Assembly (NCBI GenBank): GCA_009763385.1
Contig: CM019823.1
Location: 169,228,302-169,292,301 of the forward strand
Reading direction: 5' to 3'
DNA length: 64,000 bases
Source: Coix lacryma-jobi var. lacryma-jobi
Taxonomy: Eukaryota; Streptophyta; Magnoliopsida; Poales; Poaceae
Within the stretch, counting starts at the first letter, position 1, and each line of letters opens with the position of its first letter. Positions 1-8,845 of this stretch are shown here, one piece after another. The position numbers were made by a program, and so were the translations under genes. The notes under the pieces are model-generated. The model was given only the letters and a program-made list of their open reading frames with translations. It was not told the DNA's origin and made no database searches.

Positions 1-1976
1 GGGCTCCATCTCCGCCACTGGCCCAATCTCCTCCACCGCCACGGGCTTCATCCCCGTCACTGACTACACCAAAGAAGAGGCCAGCCACACAAATGAAGGC
101 ATCGGCCCCACCGCCACTGAAAAAGAAGGCCTCTTCAGAAAGAAGACAACCTATTCCTAAGATGACGAAACTTCCATATGAGATGACTGATGAGGAAACT
201 AATGCTGCAGCGAAAGCACATTTGGACCAATTCTGGGCGGACACCGCGGCTAAAATTAAAGCGAAGAAAAACCTAGAGAAGTCGTACCTTTTTGTATGTC
301 CTGATATGCTCAGGAAAAAGGTGGATGCTCATCAGAAAAAGGTGTGTGATTCTCGTAAGAAATCGCCACTATCAGACTATGACCGCACTATCACCAAGTC
401 ACTTGAGGAGGCGAAGCAGAAACAGAAGAGAGCAAACAAGGGTGTCCCACAGCTCGGGGAACAATCAAAACAATCAGTGCCCCCGCTATATATTCCGAAT
501 GAATATGGTTCTAACATGAAAGCGCTAGAACAACTTGATGTGGATCCTGAGCATCTTGATGCATTTTTCGCAGAAACTGGTCTAACCTTGTCCCAAATGC
601 TCGGTGAATCAGCCATCGAAAGTGCTCCGGAAATTGATCACTGGAAGAAGAATTATGTATATGGCCAGAGTCTATACAACCCTGCGGCCCTCACAGAACT
701 TGGCACTCAAATGTACTTGGTAAACCAGTGGTACATGGTAGCGTGTAGCAAAAAAGTGGATGATTGGATTTGCGTTAGAATTAGAGACCATCATTACTTT
801 CGTGGCGATGATATCATACTTGTCCAATTCACTGAGTTACACCAGCTATGCCACCTGGATGATCTAGACAAATCTCTAGTCAGCTGCTTTTGTTTGTAAG
901 TGATCCTTCGTTTTAATAATCTCACTCTAGCATATGTATATGTAAATGTAATTATACTAACACTAGCTAGTGTGTCAGGAACATGATGAGAGACCTCGTA
1001 CATAGAAATGACAAGGAAGTTGGTTTCATTGATCCATATATCGTATTCTCGCTCCCAAACAAAGATTTCGGCTATGATATATGGAGAAATGAAACAGAGA
1101 GGAATCTCCGGAGGTTCTTGATCAACCAAAAGAACAAAAGATATATACTCTTCCCCTACAACTTTAGGTGGGTGTTGTTAACATGTGCATATTTAATTTT
1201 ACTTACTCAATTCTCGTTAATATGTTGACTATATAAGCAAATTAATGCAGCTTTCACTGGATATTGATTGTCATCGATCTCTCCGAAACTCAATTGCTAA
1301 TCTATGACTCATTGAGAAAACCACTGGGAGATTACCAAGATATCATAGACATTATCCAGGGGTAACTTTCGATCTCTAAATATTGATTTCTACACTTTAA
1401 ATCTACAATAGTTAATTATGATCCATTTATTGTGCAGCGTTTGGGCCTGGTTCCTTCCGAAACACCGTCCGGATTTGAAAGTGGCACTTCCTCCTCCTAT
1501 CCAATTGCAAGTAAGTTGTATTATTAGCTCCCCGCGTCTTTACCACTGTAGCATGCTTCATCACACGCGTGGGATGACGAGATAGTAATCTTTTTACATC
1601 GTGCAGTGGGTTCTACGGCAACCACCAGAGAACAATTTGTGTGGCTACTACGTTTGCGAGTTTCTCTCGGTGTATGCGAAAAGAACTCCTATAGAGAGAC
1701 AAAAAGTATGTAACATGTATACATAATAATAATCTCATATATTTTTTTTATTGCTATTAAATAAATCTTATGTATATTAATGCATTTTTCCTTTTTTGCA
1801 AATTGAAGGACTTATGGTTGAAGAACCAGGTGTTGGAAATGGTGCGACTCAAAGGAATTCAAGAGACGATCGCAGGATTTCTTAATAACCATGTCCTCAA
1901 AGCCGGCACCGAGTTCTACTATAAACCGGAAGAACCAGTGAAACCAAACCAAGACGACCATTTGTATGATATTTAA
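1..1976 (+). CDS. Transposon-borne Ulp1-like (C48) cysteine peptidase, 5' partial
   Basis: Putative SUMO-protease-like protein carried by the CACTA element. Six exons fit by GT/AG sites and frame: <1-895, 979-1167, 1251-1361, 1438-1510, 1607-1705 and 1809-1976 (stop TAA). The open frame runs to the window edge as a proline-, serine- and lysine-rich stretch, so the Met codon at 93 is internal and the true start is upstream. The C-terminal part shows the C48 peptidase pattern: FHWILIVIDL (His codon 1255-1257), LLIYDSL (Asp 1306-1308) and WVLRQPPENNLCGYYVCEF (Cys 1640-1642). His, Asp, Gln and Cys all appear present, so the peptidase may be active. In the family, Ulp1 enzymes remove SUMO from proteins; what the transposon copies act on is unknown. 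The peptidase call is firm; exon edges are by eye. Confidence 0.75.
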
Positions 1977-2092
1977 GTGACGGTCAATATTTGTGTTGTA
2001 AATACCAAGGCTGCATGCATGGATAATGCTGTAAATTTTATGTGCATAAATATATTATACATATAATATGTATAGCTAGCTGGTAGCTCGAT

Positions 2093-2094
<2 letters not shown>

Positions 2095-2127
<33 letters not shown>
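2095..2127. repeat. (TA)n microsatellite
   Basis: Uninterrupted alternating AT run of about 33 bp, between the peptidase stop codon and the CACTA subterminal repeats. Confidence 0.95.
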
Positions 2128-2130
<3 letters not shown>

Positions 2131-2559
2131 TTCATATTTTATGTGTGTATTTATAAATTTTATGTGTATATATACGCGCATACATATATTAGCAGCGAAG
2201 AATATGTATTTGAAACCCTAATGTATAATATATTATAGCAGCAAAGAAAACATATTAGAAAACCTAATGTAATTGTAAAACCGAAAACAATAACCAATTG
2301 GAAAGAAAAAAGAAAAAAGAGGACAACCCCCTAGGGTCTTTAGCCCCGGTTGGTAATACCAACCGGGACTAAAGAGGTCAGCCATCTGGGCCCGGCTCGG
2401 GACCTCTTTAGTCCCGGTTGGTAATAGGTCCCCCTTAGCCCCGGGGTGTGGAACCGGGGTTAAAGGTCGGGCCTTTAGTCCCGATTCCTTAGCCCCGGCT
2501 CTATGCCCGGGGCTAAAAGTCATTTTGGACCGGGGCTAAAGGCCCATCGTGCAGCAGTG

Positions 2560-3090
2560 ATCCGAGGATACTAGGAGATAGAGCATATAATGAAGATTTA
2601 TCTTTGGACGTTTTGGGATGGCCAACCACAGCCTGATTATCATTGCTGATTAGGAGGTCCATCCGGGTTGAATCCATTACCACTAGTACTTTCCAATATG
2701 AGAACATGTAGAGTAGACAATGACAATTTCCTTTCGAATGTTCTGCGTGAGTTAAGGTGTCGGAATGGCCGGACACGATGTCAAGTTATATTCAGTATGT
2801 ACGGGAAACGATTTTTTTTTTTGGGAAGAACAAAAGACATGGTTGGTAGAGTGTATGTATTTTTTTATTAACCAACAGCTCGTACAGAAGTTAAAAAAAG
2901 TGCCTTTTAGATAACTCTCGCGTGAACCATGTAATTCCGATTTTCCTGAGACGAGTCCGAGAAGCCCTATTAGCATGCATCTATAATACTCCTCCGCCTA
3001 AGGCGAGTAGTAATGTAGTATAGATCATAACTAACTAACTACTCTTCGCGCCACGTCCCCGGAACGCGGGCGCGCTACGTGACGTGACCG
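2560..3090. other. Spacer between CACTA end and MIZ1-like gene
   Basis: No gene recognised. It must hold the promoter and 5' leader of the plus-strand gene starting at 3091, but I see no convincing TATA box at a standard distance. Short open frames on both strands here have no recognisable domain. Confidence 0.5.
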
Positions 3091-3807
3091 ATGCCATCTG
3101 CAGTAGTGCCGCCAGCTGAAGACGGCGGCGCTGGCGAGGCCGCCGGCGCCGGCGAGGAGGTGATCAGATATTACAGCTGCCATGTCGCGTGCCTCGCGTG
3201 GTGGAAGAACAACGTCCGGTGCCTCCTCGCCTCCACGTTCCTCCCGTGCCCCACGGCGCCGGCCACGAAATCGGGCACCGTCCGTGGCACGCTCTTCGTG
3301 CCCTCCGCCGGTGACCGCCGCGTCCGCCTCTTCCTGCAGGAGCACGGGTGGCCCGCCACGGACCAACCACCAGTGGACCATCACGACGAGCATTATTTCC
3401 TCGTCCTCGACCTGCCGGCCGGCCTCGGCGGCGCGGACATCGCCGCGGCGGGCAGGATCGTGCTCGAGTACCAGCGCCAGTGGGCGGCGCCCAATGCCGC
3501 CTCTTCTCCCGGTGGCGCGCTCCTCGGCTCGCCCAAGTGGCTGGTGTACTGCAGGGGCACGCGCGTCGGGTACGCGACGAGGCGGGAGCGGCCGTCGGAT
3601 GCGGAGGGGTGGTTGCTGGAGAAGCTGCGGGCCGTGACCGCCGGCGCTGGCCGGCTGCCCGGCGGTGGGGTGGAATACCTGCGCGGGACGTTCGAGAGGA
3701 TCGTCGCCTCGCCGGACGCGGAGTCGTTCCACCTCACTGAATGGCCGGGAGACAACGGCGGCGGCTTCGGCGGCGGCCTTAGTATCTTCTTCCATCGGGT
3801 TTGTTAG
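3091..3807 (+). CDS. MIZU-KUSSEI1-like protein (DUF617)
   Basis: Intronless gene of 238 codons. The N-terminus is Ala/Gly-rich and low complexity (about residues 1-22). The DUF617/MIZ1 domain then fills the rest: GTVRGTLFVPSAGDRRVRLF, FLVLDLPAG, PKWLVYCRGTRVGYATRRE, LRAVTAGAGRLPGG, YLRGTFERIVASPDAESFHL and the terminal LSIFFHRV. These match the family blocks in order, through to the usual end. Arabidopsis MIZ1 is needed for root hydrotropism and acts at the ER membrane on cytosolic Ca2+; other members are mostly uncharacterised. The ATG at 3091 is the first in frame and gives a normal-length protein, slightly short at the N-terminus. Codon use is extremely GC-rich in third positions, normal for monocot single-exon genes. 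Frames on the opposite strand here are shadows of this composition. Which paralogue it is cannot be told. Confidence 0.88.
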   Translation: MPSAVVPPAEDGGAGEAAGAGEEVIRYYSCHVACLAWWKNNVRCLLASTFLPCPTAPATKSGTVRGTLFVPSAGDRRVRLFLQEHGWPATDQPPVDHHDEHYFLVLDLPAGLGGADIAAAGRIVLEYQRQWAAPNAASSPGGALLGSPKWLVYCRGTRVGYATRRERPSDAEGWLLEKLRAVTAGAGRLPGGGVEYLRGTFERIVASPDAESFHLTEWPGDNGGGFGGGLSIFFHRVC

Positions 3808-4758
3808 ACGTGCAAGACTTTGTTGTTATAGGGTCAGCTGGAGTTGCGCGTATATGATGCCCAAGTCCAAACAAATACCAGAAGCAAGAATACTACTGTA
3901 GTTTATTAGGGTATTATATTATTATTATCGATCGTAGTATAATCTAAATCCATTTCTTTGAGTCTCTCGGTCTGTCTACATTTGGACGATGAGCTCACTG
4001 GGAGTGGGAAATGACCACACAGAAGAAACACCTGTGCTTTTGGAATATAGAGTTCTTTCCGAACATATTCTCGTTCAAGCAAATTTTCTGAAGGATGCTG
4101 CTGCTTAGTACTAACATCTAAGCTATTAATAGGCATTTGGTTTGAGGAATTAGTTAGTCTATTATCACTCTTCTTTCTTTTTGTTTTGTTGAATAAAATT
4201 GGTTGACCCATACTACTCAATTTCTCACAAGCTAATAATTAATACTACTACGAGGAATAATATTATTTGAACCAAACACTCTATTCTTTGGGTGGCCGTC
4301 GTCGTGACCCATGCCCCCATTTACCTATCTACTATAAAAAATACTACTGATTAGATGTGAGTCTAGATCAAGTAAAATGGAATGCGCTTGATTCTAGGTA
4401 ATACTTTAAAAGTTTGCAAGAAGGGACATCAAAAGTTTCTTAGCAACGCCTCGCGAAAAAAAAAAGTTTCTTAGCAACGGACGGACATGGTAAAAATGAA
4501 GTTCCAATTCGAAATTAAATTTAAAACCATTGAGTTTGTTTCGAATGATTATTTAAATAATTCCAAATTTAAATTCAATTTTGAGCATGTCCTTCGTCAA
4601 AAAAGAACTTTGGATTTCACCTAAGTATACGTACAGAAAAGTTACATGAAAAAAAATAATGCTTTCCGAACCGTGAATTCAGATGGTCTTTTTCAGATTT
4701 TTAGAGACTGTTTGCCTGTTTGGTCTCCTAAATAATATTTTAATATAACTATTTATTT

Positions 4759-4786
4759 ATATTATATTATATTATATTATATTATT
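4759..4786. repeat. (ATTAT)n microsatellite
   Basis: Five tandem ATTAT units. Confidence 0.9.
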
Positions 4787-4978
4787 TATGATTATAAGAT
4801 GGTATATTTAATTACAAATCTAATTGTATCAATTTTATATTAGAATAGTTAAAAAAAATGTTAGATAAATTATTAATCAAATATAACGTTACATGAAGAA
4901 TTTTGTTTTCAAAACTAGAAAATCAACTAAGCTGGATTAAATAAACATGGGTTACGCTAGATTTATAGAATCTGTTTA

Positions 4979-5384
4979 GGAGCATTTCCAACAGTTTTCA
5001 ATAATTTTTTTTTCCAAAATGGAGTCTTTCAACACACCAAAAATTCTTAGGAGAAATAAATGTCAAACAGTTTCCATTAATTCAGTCTTAAAATATTGAA
5101 GATAGTTTTATATCAGAATTCTTATACTATTTGTAAATTATCCTAATCACTTTTATATATTCTTTCTTTCTTGTACATTTGCATCAATAACTATTTTCTC
5201 TTTTATTCTTTCTCACGTCATTCCACCTTTAGATTGGGTGATACGGGCGTGTGAGACGCGCGGATATATCCACGTGATCGGACTTTGAGCCATAAAGATT
5301 GGGAGGCAGAATTGACATAGAACCATGCCATGCTAAAAATCCTAAATTAGAAGGGTTTGTTGAGAACTCTTGGAGATGCCATTA
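4979..5384. mobile_element. Degenerate MITE with GAGCATCTCCAAC-type ends
   Basis: The left end reads GGAGCATTTCCAACAGTT. The right end reads AACTCTTGGAGATGCC, whose reverse complement is GGCATCTCCAAGAGTT. They are imperfect inverted ends of the same type as the elements at 53176 and 54251. The interior is AT-rich and non-coding. Target duplication not resolved. Confidence 0.4.
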
Positions 5385-6454
5385 AAAAACTGCAATAAGG
5401 GAGATCCAAAGTTCATTAATAAGGAAGTGATAATGAGGAGGGTTGTCACTGGGGAGAGTATGCAGTCGTTGGAGTGATAGTGAGGAGATCTTGGGCTTGG
5501 GAGTGGGCACGTCACCAAGGAATGGGAGCCGTCAAGGAGGCTGATGGAGATGCGGGAGGGTGTGTGCCAAGGCCCAAGGGACCCGCGCTGACGCAGGGCC
5601 TTGCCAAAGACGAAGAAGGAGGCGTGGCGCTAGCGTGGTGGATTCGGATGTGAACGGACAGGCCTGTTTGTGTGTGCAGGGGGAGAAAAATGAGAAGTAG
5701 CAGGGGGATTTGAGAGCTCCTCTTAAATTTGAGGTTCCTAGTAGGGAGTCTATTAAAGCTTACTGTATTTTTTTAGCTTGAGCTCCCAAATATAAATTTA
5801 GGTCCTCAAATAGATGTTCTGCTGGAGTAGCTAATTTACCGGACATATTATTCTACACTATTGTTAGGTGTGTATTGAGGTGGTGTTGTCCATGCATTGC
5901 CGATATATCCTATATATATATGCAATATTTTCATTCCAGCTCTTATTCTGCAATTCTTTATTAAAACAGTGTTATTCACAGAAATAATACATGTTTACAA
6001 GCATCACCAACGGAACTGTATATTTTTGGAGGTTTGATTTGATCCCTCAAGGTAATTTGGATTCTTGGTAGTGCTAGAACTTTATTTCCTTAGAAGTTAG
6101 CTCAACAATCTTTCATAGCAAATCTCCTCGGTTGCAGTAGTATTCAATTTTTTTTTCTAGAAGTTCAAGTATGCAGCGAAATAGCGAACCAAGACAGCCA
6201 ACGCGCATCACATCATAGCTTACACGCGTTTTGGCCCGGCAACACAAGCTGATACGCCAAACCAAAGCAGTTCTGACTTCTGAACACAAAGAACACCACC
6301 GGATTACACAACACAAAGCAAAAGCATCCGTGACCGAACCAGAGAAGACTGCGCCTACGTACTCCGCTGCCGTCGCCGGCAGGCAGTGGGCTCCGACCTG
6401 AGATCGATCTCGCCGCCGGCCCGCCGCTGAGGTAGCTAGGTACTAGCTAGCTAG

Positions 6455-7057
6455 CTAGTAGGGGCTCTGGCCCTGCACGTTGCCGTGCGGATCGTACAGG
6501 CAGAGCGTGAGCGTGGCGCCCGTGGCGCAGCTGGCCTGCGCGCACCCGACGTCGGCGGTGCGGCGCCACACCACCTGCGTGTAGGTGCCGCACTGCCGCC
6601 CCGCGGCGCACGTGTTGTTGGCGTGGGTGTAGTACCGCCCCTCCGCCACCCACAAGGCCACCACCTCGGCGGGGCGCGCGCGGTAGCTCGCCCACCCCTG
6701 GTTGGCGCCGTAGGGGCTGGCCCCCATGTCGGCGAACGCGCACCCACCCTGCCGCTGCTGCTGCGCCACCGTCTTCGCGGCCGCCGAGGCCAGGCCCGCG
6801 CTCCACCGCAGCGGGGCCACGCCCACCGCCGCGCGCGCCTGGTTGTGCGGCGCCAGGTACTCGTCCCCCGCCGTCGCGTTGCTGCTGCTGGTGCCGGTGC
6901 CGCCGCCCTGCTGCTGCGCCTTGGTGCCCGCGCCCGCGCGGCCCGGCGTGAGGGCGCGCGCGCCGTGGGCCGGCGCCGCGCAGAGCGCGAGGAGGAAGCA
7001 CGCCGCGGCCATGGCCGTGGGGAGGAGGTGGCGGTGGTGGCGGCGCGAGCGCGCCAT
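6455..7057 (-). CDS. PR-1-like CAP-domain secreted protein
   Basis: Intronless, 200 codons, starting at the ATG whose complement is 7055-7057 and ending TAG at 6455-6457. The N-terminus (about residues 1-33) has a basic start and a hydrophobic core (AMAAACFLLALCAAPAHG), a clear signal peptide. A Gly/Gln/Thr-rich linker follows. The CAP domain then runs to the end: EYLAPHNQARAAVGVAPLRW, GANQGW, ALWVAEGRYY, CGTYTQVVWRRT, GCAQASC and CLYDPHGN. PR-1 proteins are apoplastic, bind sterols and are linked to defence. Two things stand out: the CAP-cavity His usual in the CGHYTQ block is Thr here, and the last 11 residues PHGNVQGQSPY fit the PxGNxxxxxPY pattern of the CAPE1 defence peptide. The linker before the CAP domain is longer than in classical PR-1. 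Overlapping frames on both strands reflect GC-rich composition. Confidence 0.9.
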   Translation of the reverse strand: MARSRRHHRHLLPTAMAAACFLLALCAAPAHGARALTPGRAGAGTKAQQQGGGTGTSSSNATAGDEYLAPHNQARAAVGVAPLRWSAGLASAAAKTVAQQQRQGGCAFADMGASPYGANQGWASYRARPAEVVALWVAEGRYYTHANNTCAAGRQCGTYTQVVWRRTADVGCAQASCATGATLTLCLYDPHGNVQGQSPY

Positions 7058-7574
7058 TGAGATCTGGAGTTGGTGAGCTGAGTAATGGCTCAGTGAATGA
7101 GCGCCGGGTGCGAGTGTGCGCGCGGGATTGCTCGATGTGCTGTCGATAAAGAGTTAAGACGAGAGCTCCACGGTCCGGCACAGGCAGATGGCGACGAGAC
7201 GGCTACCCGCGTGCAGCGCTGGCGATAGCTTATTTGTACTTGGTGCCGGCTTGCCACGGCCCACGGCGTCGGCGCGTCTCTGCTGTCTCGTGATGCCACG
7301 CCACGGCGCGGCCCGTTCGCTCCGATCGATCGATCTCACAAGTGGCACGCGAGACCTGGCGAGATCCAGGGGTTGTTGGTTCGTGTCAGTGCCGATCACC
7401 ATGGCTCGCTGCCTCGTGGTCTCGTGGATGCGATTTTGCTGTCCCTGAAAAGATCCTGTTGGACACTGTTTGTTGTAGTGAGATTTGGACACAGGCGGAA
7501 AGCATCATGGGACACCGCGGCCGCGGGAATGCATGGCCTTTGAACCTGGCCCAGTGATCTCGAGGCTAATTTTA
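7058..7574. other. Upstream region of the PR-1-like gene
   Basis: GC-rich near 7058-7400, it must contain the promoter for the minus-strand PR-1 gene. No strong TATA box seen; the TTTATC stretch near 7145-7151 is only a weak candidate. No gene recognised. Confidence 0.45.
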
Positions 7575-7858
7575 GGTCGATCTCAATAAGAGTTTCATTT
7601 GCATTAAATAGATTGCCACATAGGCATTGTTGATGACATGGCGATGTATTTAAGAAATGAGAGAAGAAATGAGTTTCATCTAGATGAAACTCTCTTAGCA
7701 CGAATATCAACTCTCTATGATCATGAAATTTAATGTCTATGAAACTTTACAATAAAATTTTCACTTTCAATGGAAAGTTTCATTCAAGTTTCATTTTATT
7801 TCATATGACGTGGCAGTCTTGGAAACAACAAAATGAAACTCACCATTGAGATTGGCCC
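7575..7858. mobile_element. Tourist-like MITE (PIF/Harbinger, mPing-type ends)
   Basis: A 284-bp element. The left end GGTCGATCTCAATAAGAGTT faces the right end whose reverse complement starts GGGCCAATCTCAATGGTGAG, resembling the GGCCAGTCACAATGG ends of mPing relatives. It is flanked by TTA at 7572-7574 and 7859-7861, the 3-bp duplication expected for this superfamily. Non-coding, AT-rich, with repeated GAAACT/AGTTTC motifs. Confidence 0.75.
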
Positions 7859-8845
7859 TTAGGGGTCATGAGTCAGACCCATTATGATGGTCCCACTTAT
7901 ACTATCTAGCATGGATCATCTAAATATTTATCAACACTTCTATAAAAAGATAAGACAAGTTGAAAAATATCATGATAATACGCCAAGGTTATTAGCAACA
8001 CATCGAACTAAATAAGTTTGCAAGTTAACCATAATATTAATTTTATCTATTCACTTTTAAAATACCATATTCTTCGATCAGCATCCAAGCCATGGATGTG
8101 CTTACAAGTTATTATAACCAACCACACTGTAAGCAGGGGGACTGTGGGGAGCTGATGTCCAATCCGATTTCAAAGCAGTTCGATATGATCGTCTGCGTGA
8201 CATGTGCGCAGACCCTGTTCTTTTCATTTCATTTTATTCTTTTGTCCAGAACTAGATGCAGCAACAAAACACTGGCAACGGAGCTGCCGCATTGGTAGCT
8301 TCGCCGAGTTCAAAACAAATGGTGAGATGACCGACCGCATTGAGTACAAATACAAGTCATCACCACCAAAGTTTTGAACCTTTTAAGAATAACACCAGCA
8401 GATAACTTTGCGACCGGCACACAAAAAAATGAGGTGAAATTTACAGATACAAATATAAAGATACCAATACACGGCATCTAACACGCTAGCACAGAATAGA
8501 GGTCGTTATGACCATAAAGAGAGGGAAATAATCAGCAGCACCAACAATAACCAAAATTTGGACATGAGTTTAGCACCTGAAATCCGGAATACCTGAGCCA
8601 ACAATAGCCAGAATATGGAAATAAGTTTACCACCTGAATCCCTGGGACATCCCTCAGACCACAGCTAAACTCAATACATGCTACGATGAGTTAAACTGAG
8701 TTCGACATGACAAATTACAACTATGAGATAAATGCCAGAAGAGATATATGTCTGCAATTGTTGCCTAAAATATGCCTACGGTTACCTACATTCAAAGATA
8801 CCACAATATTATTTGTGCTTTCAGCAGGGAAGCAGTATCGGCAAG
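7859..8845. other. 3' flank of the BED/hAT-derived gene
   Basis: No gene recognised. The part nearest 8845 probably holds the 3'UTR and poly(A) sites of the minus-strand gene at 8846-11158. Small frames here have no domain. Confidence 0.45.

Larger units (their letters stand above)
1..2559 (+). mobile_element. CACTA (En/Spm) DNA transposon, 3' portion
   Basis: The 3' part of a CACTA-type element whose 5' end lies before the window. The right end is read at 2552-2559, where CAGCAGTG is the reverse complement of CACTGCTG, a CACTA-like terminus. Inside it, 2335-2545 holds subterminal repeats of the grass type TAGCCCCGGTTGGTAATACC in both orientations. A spliced Ulp1-like peptidase gene runs toward this end and stops 583 bp before it, as in many grass CACTA elements. 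The transposase itself is not in the window. The terminus begins CACTG rather than CACTA, so the exact end is a reading, not a proof. Confidence 0.7.
3808..6454. other. AT-rich intergenic region
   Basis: No gene recognised. It contains an ATTAT microsatellite (about 4759-4786), a degenerate MITE-like stretch (4979-5384) and A/T-rich single-copy-looking DNA. Part near 5500-5720 is more GC-rich but has no long frame or domain. Confidence 0.6.

Noticed and set aside
3031..3795. Minus-strand frame of about 250 codons opposite the DUF617 gene
   Set aside because: It mirrors the GC-rich third positions of the plus-strand gene and has no domain; the plus frame matches a family end to end.
6485..7060. 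Plus-strand frames opposite the PR-1-like gene
   Set aside because: Compositional shadows; Arg/Ala-rich with no family resemblance.
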